Shown: in pieces, positions 27,128 to 36,000 of the stretch
Position numbering within the stretch: position 1 is the stretch's first letter
How the letters are laid out: each line of letters begins with the position of its first letter
Source: Verrucomicrobiota bacterium
Lineage (GTDB): Bacteria; Verrucomicrobiota; Verrucomicrobiia; Limisphaerales; UBA1319
Assembly (NCBI GenBank): GCA_022709905.1
Contig: JAKLHY010000011.1
Coordinates: 62,001-126,000, forward strand
Direction: 5' to 3'
Length of the DNA stretch: 64,000 bases
Notes under the pieces: model-generated
Told to the model about the DNA's origin: nothing
Database searches by the model: none
Seen by the model: the letters and a program-made list of their open reading frames with translations, nothing else
Program-made: the position numbers and the translations under genes

Positions 27128-28100
27128 AGATGAACTTCAGGGATAACGGAATTTGAACGATGATATTTGCGGCCGTAATCAAAATCCCTCCCCACAACAA
27201 GGTAACGGTGAGTTGTTCGTTGGGATACTCGATGTCCGCCCAGCCGGCAAACCAGGCCGGCAGAAACATCGCAAACAAACTCGCAAAAACAGGTTCCAGA
27301 CAGTAAATCAAGCCCGCTTGAGTCGCCGGCACCAACGGCTGCCAGTAATTCATCAGCATGTATCCGCCCATCGTGCAGACCAGCACCAGGATGGCCAGAA
27401 AACCCCAGCTCGCCGGATGTTGAAACGCCGCCATCGAGGCCGACGGAGAATGCCCTGTCCCCAAGACCACTCCCAAGGCCACCATCGACATCACCACGAA
27501 CATCACCAGCGAGAAATGATTGGGATTGTTCCCGGCATAGATCGGACGTTCCAGCCAGAGGATTTGCCCCGTAAATAGCAGCGATCCCATCAACGTCTCC
27601 CCCTCGCCTCGTCCCAACCGAAACTCACTCCACTGAAAATCCGAAAGGATCGTCACCCCCCAAACCACCAGCATGCAGGCCATCCAAACCGACAACGGAG
27701 GCCACCGTCGCCGAACCAGCGCCAGCCACATCGGGATGAACACCGCATAACATTGGGTGAGAAAAGCCGACGTCGAGGCGGAGGTATACATCAGACCATC
27801 CACCTGAAACAGCAGTCCCCCCGCCCCAAACAAACCCAGTCCCACGCCCTGCTGGATTTCTCCCCGGCTGATGCGCCTCAGGCTGCGCCAGCAGAATCCC
27901 AACACAATCAAGGCCGAAAAAAAGAACCTCAGCATGACGCACAGCGCCGCAAACAGCCAGGAGCCGCCCTCCGGAATCGAGGCCTGCTGGGCCAGATTCA
28001 GGGCTTTCATGGTCGGAAAACTGACCGCCCAGAACAGGGTGCAAAGCACCAGCATCCGCACCGCCTGAGCGTGTCTTCTCGAATCCCCGTTCGTTGCCAT
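27090..28100 (-). CDS. EamA/DMT-family transporter
   Basis: A 336-residue membrane protein with about ten hydrophobic segments arranged as two repeats of five, the usual plan of the drug/metabolite transporter superfamily. Markers are CTLFWAVSFPTMKAL in helix 1, SAFLTQCYAVFIPMW near the end of repeat 1, and PATQAGLIYCLEPVFASLFA near the end of repeat 2, the segment conserved in EamA domains. The substrate is not predictable. It is convergent with pgpA and overlaps its last 38 bases. Confidence 0.87.
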   Translation of the reverse strand: MATNGDSRRHAQAVRMLVLCTLFWAVSFPTMKALNLAQQASIPEGGSWLFAALCVMLRFFFSALIVLGFCWRSLRRISRGEIQQGVGLGLFGAGGLLFQVDGLMYTSASTSAFLTQCYAVFIPMWLALVRRRWPPLSVWMACMLVVWGVTILSDFQWSEFRLGRGEGETLMGSLLFTGQILWLERPIYAGNNPNHFSLVMFVVMSMVALGVVLGTGHSPSASMAAFQHPASWGFLAILVLVCTMGGYMLMNYWQPLVPATQAGLIYCLEPVFASLFAMFLPAWFAGWADIEYPNEQLTVTLLWGGILITAANIIVQIPLSLKFIFRNGRATETEPS

Positions 28101-28259
28101 GCTTGTATTAAAAACACAAAAAAAGGCCCGGCCAAATTAAAAAAGCGCGTAACCTCGCCTTCCCCTTTGGCGTCACTCCAAGTTATGAATGGCTTGAATC
28201 TCTCGATTCCCGTCCGGCTCTCAGGGTCCTTTTTCCACAGGCACCTCGTCGTCCCTATC

Positions 28260-29576
28260 ATGAAAGCCCAGGCATTCTGGCTCCTGCTGCTGGGGACCAG
28301 CGTGTCCGGAGCGGACCTTGACGCGGTCGAGCGTAATTGGCCCGCCTGGCGCGGTCCTTTGGCCAATGGGACCGCACCGCACGGCAATCCCCCCGCCGAA
28401 TGGAGTGAAACCCGGAATCTCAAGTGGAAAATCCCCGTCCAGGGCCGGGGTCTTTCCACCCCGATCATCTGGGAAGATCGGTTGTTCCTGCATACAGCCA
28501 TTCCGACCGGTAAAACCAATTCGGCTTCCCCTGGGGCCGGGACAGGAAGCGGCGGATTGCGGGCTCCCGCTCCGGTCGAGGAATACCAGTTTGTGCTGCT
28601 ATGTCTCGAACGTAAGACAGGCCGAACCCTCTGGCAAAAGACGCTGCGTCAAGAAGTGCCCCACGAAGGACACCACCAGGCCGATGGCACCTTCGCTTCG
28701 GCGTCCCCCGTCACCGATGGACGCCGGGTCTATGCCTATTTCGGGTCCCGCGGTCTTCACTGCCTGGATTTTGACGGAAACGTGAAATGGTCCAAGGACC
28801 TCGGTCGCATGCGGATCAAGAATGCCTTTGGCGAAGGGAGCTCTCCGGCACTGGCCGGCGACGCCCTCGTAGTCAACTGGGATCACGAAGGCGATGACTT
28901 CATCGTGGCGCTCGACAAAGAAACCGGCAAGGAACTCTGGCGTCAATCCCGCCAGGAGGACACTTCCTGGGCCACACCCCTGGTCGTCTCCTACAATCAC
29001 CAATCGCAAGTGATCATCTCGGCCACGCGCAAGATCCGGAGTTATGACTTGGCGACCGGCAAACTCTTGTGGGAATGCGGCGGCATGACTCAAAATGTGA
29101 TCCCGAGCCCCGTGACCGGCGGGGGATTGCTCCACGTCCTCAGCGGGTTCCGTGGAAGCGCGCTCCTCGCAATCCGACTCGGACGCACCGGCGATCTGAC
29201 CGGCACCGATGCCATTGCGTGGAGTCTCAAGAAAAACACGCCCTATGTTCCTTCGCCCCTCCTCTCCGGGAATCGCCTTTACTTTTTCTCGGGCAACAAC
29301 GCGATCCTATCGTGCTACGAAGCCAGCACCGGCCACCCCCTGATCGACGCTCAAAAAATCGACGCCCTCAAGGGCGTCTACGCGTCGCCGGTCGGCGCCC
29401 GGGGCAAAGTCTACCTCGTCGGCCGCAATGGAACGACGGTGGTCATCAAGGACTCCGATCCGTTCGAAATCCTCTCCACCAACATCCTCGAGGACAACAT
29501 CGATGCCTCCCCGGCCATTGTGGGCAACGAACTGTATCTCCGCAGTCACCGATTCCTCTATTGCCTGTCGGAATAG
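28260..29576 (+). CDS. Exported PQQ-type beta-propeller repeat protein
   Basis: About 438 residues from the ATG at 28260, which begins a signal peptide (AQAFWLLLLGTSVSG). The frame continues upstream but there opposes the EamA gene. The protein consists of propeller blades of the PQQ/YrvN type: WPAWRGPLANG, LKWKIPVQGRGLSTPI, LERKTGRTLW, ALDKETGKELW, YDLATGKLLWE. The WRGP opening and lack of dehydrogenase catalytic residues fit the 'PQQ-binding-like beta-propeller' group common in Planctomycetota and Verrucomicrobiota, not a quinoprotein dehydrogenase. The function is unknown; it is probably a periplasmic interaction or assembly protein. Confidence 0.85.
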   Translation: MKAQAFWLLLLGTSVSGADLDAVERNWPAWRGPLANGTAPHGNPPAEWSETRNLKWKIPVQGRGLSTPIIWEDRLFLHTAIPTGKTNSASPGAGTGSGGLRAPAPVEEYQFVLLCLERKTGRTLWQKTLRQEVPHEGHHQADGTFASASPVTDGRRVYAYFGSRGLHCLDFDGNVKWSKDLGRMRIKNAFGEGSSPALAGDALVVNWDHEGDDFIVALDKETGKELWRQSRQEDTSWATPLVVSYNHQSQVIISATRKIRSYDLATGKLLWECGGMTQNVIPSPVTGGGLLHVLSGFRGSALLAIRLGRTGDLTGTDAIAWSLKKNTPYVPSPLLSGNRLYFFSGNNAILSCYEASTGHPLIDAQKIDALKGVYASPVGARGKVYLVGRNGTTVVIKDSDPFEILSTNILEDNIDASPAIVGNELYLRSHRFLYCLSE

Positions 29577-29778
29577 AAGGTCCTCGTTATTTCACTCCCC
29601 CCAACCGGCATTCTCGGCTCAAAACCGATGCTGCATCCGCTAGAACCGGCCGGGTTCAAGCATGACTATAGAGTATTGGCATGAATATTTTTCGTGCTAG
29701 ATCGAACGAGAAGTATGCGCAATGATGACCCATGTCCCGGGCGGAAATGCCGCCATTCATGGACGGAATTGAACGTTT

Positions 29779-31272
29779 ATGCTCCGACAGCTTTCATTGA
29801 CCAATTTCAAGCCGTTTGGCGACAGGCAAGTCATCCCTGTGGCGCCCTTAACTCTGATCTTTGGCGCCAATAGCTCAGGCAAATCGAGTATCATTCAAAG
29901 CCTGTTGCTCGGTCAGCATGCCTGTGAAACGGGTTCCTTTGAGGCCAGCCATATTCGAGCGGGCGGAGAGGCGATGGACCTGGGCGGATATCGCCAATAT
30001 GTTCATCAGCATGACACCTCAAGAGTAGTTGAACTCGGAATCGAGTGGTCCCCTGATTTGGGAATTGAGAGCGCTTTGGCCCGAGGTCAGGTAAAGTTCA
30101 AGACGGCCCGCGCTGATTACCACATCGGGATAAACCGGAATACCGGATCCACCGATGTCCGACAGCCCGGTGTTCTTGAGTTCAAGTTCTCCGTGGATGG
30201 AGTTCCCATACTGGAACTGACATCGACTGAAGAACAAGTGCTTCGTCCTACTCGCGTGAATCTGGTCGCAGGAAAGACGGACTTGTTTGAACTTGGTCCT
30301 TCTGTTTTTGGCAGCGACAAAGGTTCCAGCGGCGGTGCCAAACTCGCGTCGCGCCTGCGCTTTCGTATGAAGGGTCTCATTCCATCGACCTGCGACCGAG
30401 TTGAAGACCTTCTTCTCTGGCGAAAATCGAGCTCTGATGCGCGATTGGAGGAGTTCCGCGAATCCTTCAGTGAAAAGTTGATGGATGAACACAACCTGAA
30501 TAACTATAACCAACCTGATTGGCTGATGAATCTCAGCTGCTTCGTGGAAGACATGGCCAGCGATCTGGCGGACTTGTTCCGACAAATCAGCTACCTCGGC
30601 CCCCTGCGCATGATGCCGTCCCGTTATCTAACCGAGTTGGATGCCGGGAATCCAAACTGGAATGCCGGAGGAGGATGCGCCTGGGAGCAGTTAAAGAACA
30701 AAAGTGAAGTGCGAAACGCAGTCAACAAGGGTTTATCCGTGCTGGAAATGCCCTATGAAATCAAGGTTAGGGAACTGGTGGAAGCGGGAGATCCAACAGC
30801 GCAAAAGCTCATAAGCTTGTCCTTGATCGATCCGCGGAGCCAGATCAGCCTGAGTCACCGGGATGTGGGGATTGGAGTCAGTCAGGTCATTCCTGTGATC
30901 GCCACCCTTGCCGGTATGAAAAGGCATCTGATTGCTATTGAGCAACCCGAAATTCATCTGCATCCCGCCGCGCAAGCCAAGCTCGGCGACCTATTCATCG
31001 AATCCGCGTTGGGACCGAATCGAAACACCTTACTGCTCGAAACTCATAGTGAACACCTTATCCTTCGAATACTGCGTCGAGTTCGCGAGACTTCAGAAGG
31101 AAACCTTCCTTCAGGCGCCGCTCCTGTGAAGCCCGACGATATGAGCGTTGTTTTCGTCGATCAGAAATCGACTGATTCTGTCGTTCACCAACTTCCTGTC
31201 ACGCCCGACGGCGATTTTACTGTTCCCTGGCCGGGCGGATTCTTCGCCGAACGCCTGCAGGACTTGCCATGA
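29779..31272 (+). CDS. AAA/ABC-like ATPase with C-terminal DUF3696 (candidate defence component)
   Basis: A 497-residue ATPase. It opens with LRQLSLTNFKPFGDRQ, has Walker A GANSSGKSS at residues 29-37, an ABC-like Walker B region AIEQPEIHLHP at about 386-396, and an H-loop ETHSEHLI. The end, GDFTVPWPGGFFAERLQDL, is the DUF3696 signature. This is the OLD/RecF-like class of ATPase that often partners a nuclease or other effector in phage-defence loci. There are no membrane segments. Its stop overlaps the start of the next gene by four bases (ATGA). GC content is visibly lower than in flanking genes (one 60-base stretch at 30481-30540 is 42%). Confidence 0.82.
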   Translation: MLRQLSLTNFKPFGDRQVIPVAPLTLIFGANSSGKSSIIQSLLLGQHACETGSFEASHIRAGGEAMDLGGYRQYVHQHDTSRVVELGIEWSPDLGIESALARGQVKFKTARADYHIGINRNTGSTDVRQPGVLEFKFSVDGVPILELTSTEEQVLRPTRVNLVAGKTDLFELGPSVFGSDKGSSGGAKLASRLRFRMKGLIPSTCDRVEDLLLWRKSSSDARLEEFRESFSEKLMDEHNLNNYNQPDWLMNLSCFVEDMASDLADLFRQISYLGPLRMMPSRYLTELDAGNPNWNAGGGCAWEQLKNKSEVRNAVNKGLSVLEMPYEIKVRELVEAGDPTAQKLISLSLIDPRSQISLSHRDVGIGVSQVIPVIATLAGMKRHLIAIEQPEIHLHPAAQAKLGDLFIESALGPNRNTLLLETHSEHLILRILRRVRETSEGNLPSGAAPVKPDDMSVVFVDQKSTDSVVHQLPVTPDGDFTVPWPGGFFAERLQDLP

Positions 31273-32228
31273 TCAAGCAAATTGCGGTTGAACCGGAAGT
31301 GATGGCATCTTGGATTCACTTTCGCGAAATATGGGCCGATTGTGGGGTCGATCAAGGCAGGTTGCTGAGCGAGTATCCCAAGGATTGGCGCGATCAAGTT
31401 TGCAGGCATGCCCAAGCAGCCAGTTCCGTTAAAGCAGCCAGCATTAGCGCAAAACTCAAACCTCCTCCAGGTCAGAGAGCCCAAAAGAGGTGGATTCCTT
31501 CTCATCGTCAGTTCGATAAAGGAAAGGACTGGCTTAATAACGCTGAGCAGTCTCATCAGCCCGAGCCTTTCCACGCAATCGTGGCAAAGAAGAATCCTCG
31601 CGACCGAGGAAATGTTCTAGTGGCGGGGGAATTCAACAAGGATCAACCGCCCTGGAAGATCAACACTCAGCTTGAAATTCCACGCACACCAACACGCCTC
31701 CTCGAATGCGTAAAAGTTCTGCTCTCCTTTTCCGATGAGCTCATCCTTGTGGATCCTCACTTCAGTCCGGATGAAGATCGGTTCTTGGAGCCCTTTGCAG
31801 TTATGGTAGCATCAAGGCCAAGTTCAAAACAGTGGCGCCGTTTGGAACTCCATGTTGCCTATCCAATCCATTTGGGAAAGCCTGATCTTGATGTGATCAA
31901 CAATCGTAAGGACTGCTTTACTCGCTTACTTTCGCCAAAAATCCCGAGTGGCAATACTCTTCAAGTGCTTTTTTGGTGCCGAAAGCCTCAGGGTAAGCGA
32001 CTGCATCCCCGTTTTATCATGACGGAACACGGAGGGGTTCAATATGATGTAGGACTCGATAAAGGTGACAGTATACACGACACAACCCTTGTGAACCTAA
32101 TGGCATATAGTGTTTGGGAACAGGCGCGTTCCGATTATGGCATGGATGGTGAGGATTCCATAGCATTTGAATTGGGACCTGGCGGCACACTGACGATCCA
32201 GGGAACGGCACAGGCGAATCGCCATTAG
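31269..32228 (+). CDS. Unrecognised partner of the DUF3696 ATPase, with a degenerate PLD-like motif
   Basis: A 319-residue protein of no family I can name. The N-terminus (MASWIHFREIWADCGVDQGR, then YPKDWRDQVCRHA) is helical. In the second half, LILVDPHFSPDEDRFLEPF (residues 159-177) looks like a PLD-superfamily strand and helix. LHPRFIMTEHGGVQYDVGLD (246-264) has H-x-R-x4-E followed by G-G-V and G-L-D, the spacing of an HxKx4D motif with Lys to Arg and Asp to Glu changes, as in the 'HDR' branch of PLD-like domains. Translationally coupled to the ATPase, it is plausibly the effector or nuclease of a two-gene module. No catalytic activity is shown by sequence alone. Confidence 0.6.
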   Translation: MIKQIAVEPEVMASWIHFREIWADCGVDQGRLLSEYPKDWRDQVCRHAQAASSVKAASISAKLKPPPGQRAQKRWIPSHRQFDKGKDWLNNAEQSHQPEPFHAIVAKKNPRDRGNVLVAGEFNKDQPPWKINTQLEIPRTPTRLLECVKVLLSFSDELILVDPHFSPDEDRFLEPFAVMVASRPSSKQWRRLELHVAYPIHLGKPDLDVINNRKDCFTRLLSPKIPSGNTLQVLFWCRKPQGKRLHPRFIMTEHGGVQYDVGLDKGDSIHDTTLVNLMAYSVWEQARSDYGMDGEDSIAFELGPGGTLTIQGTAQANRH

Positions 32229-32240
32229 CTCATGAGGTTA

Positions 32241-32288
32241 AGGGTCTGTGCAAAAATAAATTCCGGAAGTTATTTTTGCACAGACCCT
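32241..32288. repeat. 48-bp perfect palindrome, 19-bp arms, MITE-like
   Basis: agggtctgtgcaaaaataa at 32241-32259 is exactly the reverse complement of 32270-32288. The centre holds ttccggaa, itself a palindrome. It begins 13 bases after the stop of the ATPase-partner gene. The arms resemble the terminal repeats of transposable elements; no T-run follows, so a plain terminator is less likely though not excluded. Confidence 0.75.
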
Positions 32289-32325
32289 AAGCCCAGGAAC
32301 AGGATGCGGGCCGGACCAAGGCTTT

Positions 32326-32376
32326 ATTCGCGTTGATTGGCGTTCATTCGCGGTTAAGTCGTTTTGTTCGCGGTTC
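32326..32376 (+). repeat. Three TTCGCG units with 20-bp period
   Basis: ttcgcg occurs at 32327, 32347 and 32367, exactly 20 bases apart; the second and third copies extend to ttcgcggtt. The sequence between copies is similar (gttgattggcg, gttaagtcgttttg). It lies between the defence-like module and the next gene, and looks like a dispersed intergenic repeat, not a coding sequence. Confidence 0.5.
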
Positions 32377-32483
32377 AGGGGGGCCGAATTGGCCTTGCGG
32401 CTTCATCCGGGGAATGCTTCAATAGGGCGGTTGACAGAGGAAGGTCCGCCTGGGGCGGATCGGGGAGTGATCGTTTACCAACC

Positions 32484-32948
32484 ATGACAATTGATGAGGC
32501 CAGCCAGTGGGTGCTTACCGTTAGCGAGGCCATGAACAAGGCCTTCAAGCGGACGGTGTTCGATGAGTACGCCATCGTGGCGACGCTCAAAGGCAAAGCT
32601 TGCCTGGTCTGGTACTGGGGCCCGCGCAAGGACAGTTTCCTGAGCAGGTTCCGCGAGGATACCGCCGCGCTTAAGGCCGCGTCCCGCGCCCGACTCTTCG
32701 CCGAATACGGTGTGGGCGACTTCGAGTTTACCTTCCAAGGCGAGGGCGAAAAATCAGAAGCCTTTGTCGTGGTCGGCGAGGGTTTATATCTGTTCTGCAA
32801 CAACACCACCCAGTCGATGAACGAGATTTCCCGGGACCCGCGCTGGCTGTCCGCCCAACAGCACTTTGCCGAATTGAGCGACCGGTTTCGGTTTGACGCC
32901 CTGGTTCTCGATGCCACTCTGGAAGGCCCTGAGCTGGGCAGATGGTAA
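32484..32948 (+). CDS. Conserved-looking hypothetical protein
   Basis: A 154-residue cytoplasmic protein from the ATG at 32484; the frame is open further upstream but the extra residues are low-complexity and run into the repeat region. It is an alpha/beta protein with MTIDEASQWVLTVSEAMNKAF, the strand VATLKGKACLVWYWG, and FEFTFQGEGEKSEAFVVVGEGLYLFCNN. I do not recognise a family. GC content is back to the level of the core genes. It precedes the M6 protease by about 118 bases on the same strand. Confidence 0.65.
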   Translation: MTIDEASQWVLTVSEAMNKAFKRTVFDEYAIVATLKGKACLVWYWGPRKDSFLSRFREDTAALKAASRARLFAEYGVGDFEFTFQGEGEKSEAFVVVGEGLYLFCNNTTQSMNEISRDPRWLSAQQHFAELSDRFRFDALVLDATLEGPELGRW

Positions 32949-33065
32949 ATCAGCGAGCCCAGATCGCCAGGTTTCCAAAGATCCAGTGGTTTCGAGCTCA
33001 AGATTTTTGGTTTTCTGCCGCTATATCGTTGCGACTGATAAGACCGAGTAGAAATGGTGTCATTC

Positions 33066-36000
33066 ATGAAGACGATGCCAGGTTTGGCCCGGCGGGCTCG
33101 AGCGACCCTGCTCCTGGGGCTTCTTTTTTTCTGCGCTTTATCGGCGAAAGCAGCCCCTTTTGCCAAAAAATTCCAGTTTACCCAACCCGGCGGCCAATCC
33201 ATCGAATTATGGGGCGAAGGCGACGAGTTCCACGCCGTCTTCGAAACACTGGATGGATATACCGTTGTCTTCGATCCTAACTCCAAGGCGTATCACTACG
33301 CCCAGCTCTCGGCGGACAGCCGGGAGCTCGTTCCCACAACCTGGCAGGTGGGCCGAGATGATCCCGCCGCCACGGACCTAAACCGCCACCTGCGAATCAG
33401 CCCTGCCGCAACCAAGGAAAAAGCCCGAACGTTGCGCGAGCGATGGGAGGAAACGATGCAGGTCAGAAAACGTTGGACCGATCTGAAGGCCAAACGCCAG
33501 TCTCGAGAACTGGCGGCAGCCACCCTTCCCACCGGTCTGGGGCGTTCCTCCCCGCCCACTTACGCGCCCCCCGCCTATACCACCACCGGCACCAAATTGG
33601 GCCTCACCTTGCTCATCGACTTCAGCGATGATCCAGGGACCATCCCTCAGGCTGAAATCGAGGCTTTCTGCAACGGCGATGATTATTCGGGAAGCGGCAA
33701 CAATGGGTCCGTCAAGAAATACTTCCACGATAACTCCAACGGCCTGCTGATCTATTCCAACGTCGTCACCGCTTACATTCGAATGGCCTATCCGAAGAGC
33801 CACTACAATGACATTACCGAAGACTGTGGCGTGCAGGGCAATCTCTTGCTTCACGACGCGTTGGACATCCTCAAGGCAGATTCCAATTATGAAACACTCA
33901 TCAAACCGGCCTTCGCCGATTTGACGGTGGACGCCAACAATTTCGTCGTGGCCTGCAACGTCTTTTTTGCCGGTGATAACAGCGGGGTCTGGTCCAAAGG
34001 CCTGTGGCCCCATTCCTGGGCCTTGATCCAAGAGTTGGGAGGCCCCGTGAGCCTGAACAACGGTAAAAGCGTTTTCTACTACCAAATCACCGATCTGGGC
34101 TCGAGCCTGGAACTGGGCACGTTCTGTCACGAAAACGGCCATATGCTCTGCGATTTTCCCGACATCTACGATTACGATTATGACTCCGTCGGTGGCGCGG
34201 GGAGCTTCTGCCTCATGAATTCAGGCGGCCACGGCGTCAATCCCGTTCAGATCTGCGCTTACCTGAAATACACCGCAGGCTGGGCCACCGTAACCGAACT
34301 GACCAAGACTTCCATCCTGACCGGCAGCCTCACCGCCTCCGCCGGACCCGCCTTCAACCACTTCTATAAGTTCAGCCGCCCCGGGATCAGCACCGAATAT
34401 TACCTCATGGAAAACCGCCAGAAAACCGGGCGCGACGCCTTGCTGCCCTCCGGCGGAATTGCAGTCTGGCACGTGGATGAGCTCGGGGATAAGGACAATC
34501 AAAATCTCTTTCCCAACACCACGCACGACAATTACGAAGTCACCCTCATCCAGGCCGATAACCAGTGGCATTTCCAAAAATACGTCAATAGCGGAGACGC
34601 CAATGACCTCTATTTCAGCGGTAATGCAGCGACCAGCTACAAAAACGCCCTCAGCGACTCGAGCTGGCCCGCGGCGCGTTGGTATGACGGCTCCAGCACC
34701 GGATTGTTCCTCACGAATTTCAGCGCCGCCGGCGCCACTATGACCTTCGATGTCCGGGGCCCCTGGGCCATGCCGGCCCCGGTGGTCGTATCCGAACCCG
34801 CCGTCACCGTGGGCGCTCATAACACCATCGATTGGTCCGAAGGCAGCTTCTCCGCGCCTGCCCTGCCGCCAGAACCGGTTGTGATCACCAGGACGGCATC
34901 CCCGCCCAGGCAAATCACCTCGGTCAATCCGAACACCGCAGCCACCGCATCTACTCGCCTTGCCGCGCCTGCCACGATTAGCCCTGGCATCCGACGCGCC
35001 GCCCCGCCCAAGACTTCGTCCTCCAGTTCACGCAAACAACGGATCTCGCTGCTGGATGCATCAAAGTCACCCCAAAATTCTCCCAATCTCAGCTTGCTCC
35101 AAATTGCGCCCGGGCCGATCCGCATGACCCGGCCCGATCCTTCGGATTTTCCAGCGCTTTGGGATACAGGCTTGCCGCCAATCGAACCGGCAACGACAAC
35201 CACAATTACCGATCAATCGTTCGAAGGTTCTTTCCCGCCTTCCGGGTGGGCGTTGTCTGGAAGCCCCACTTGGGGCCGCACCGATATAGAAAAAAACACT
35301 GGAACTTATAGCGCTTGGTGCGCAGGTAGTTCCCGGGTTCCCGCAGATGGCTACGCCAACAACATGGATGCCAGGCTTTATTATGGGACGTTTGATCTAA
35401 GCGACGCCACTGCAGCCGAACTCCGTTTTTATCTCAAAAACAACTCCGAACCGGGAAGGGCTTTCTTCCAGTGCTTTGTTTTCGTTGGCAGTAATTATGG
35501 AGGTTACCAGTTTCCCAATTCAGGAGGGGAGTGGGACTTGTGGACCATTGACTTTACCAATTTATATAATTTGGGCAACGTCTGTGGTCAGAGCGAGGTT
35601 CTAATTTTGTTCAGATTCATAAGCGATGGCTCAGGTTCCGGCCTCCCATATACCGGCGCATTCCTGGACGATGTCGTCATCGAAAAAACCATTCCCGAAC
35701 CGACCGATCTGCAGGTGACCGAGTTCGCCCTGCAAACAGGATCACCCACCGAAGAGGGATCGTTCTGGGTTCAAGCCCGCATTTACAACGCGGGTCCCTA
35801 TGACGCCCCCGCGAGCCATGCCAAGCTGTTCCTCTCGACGGATAACGACACCGATTTCCTCGATGATTATCCCGCCAACGAAGCGCCAGTCAACGCGCTA
35901 GCCGTCGGCGCCTCCGAATTGGTGCAATGGGACTTCACCCTTCCCAATATCGGCATCGGCAGTTATTCCGTCTGGCCCGTCGTTCTGGCGGACTCCGGCC

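Noticed and set aside
27753..28259. Upstream extension of the PQQ-propeller protein by 169 codons
   Set aside because: It opposes the EamA gene and would place the signal peptide in the middle of the protein.
32241..32288. Reading the 48-bp palindrome as a rho-independent terminator
   Set aside because: The stem is A/T-rich at its inner end and no T-run follows; its perfect 19-base symmetry fits a mobile-element remnant better.
32364..32483. Upstream extension of the hypothetical protein at 32.5 kb
   Set aside because: The extra 40 codons are low-complexity and lie in the repeat region; the ATG at 32484 is a more natural start.
34850..35200. Possible frameshift in the M6 protease, suggested by the odd Pro/Ser/Arg-rich sequence
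   Set aside because: The other two forward frames give no recognisable domain there and contain stops, and the main frame is open on both sides, so a low-complexity linker is simpler.
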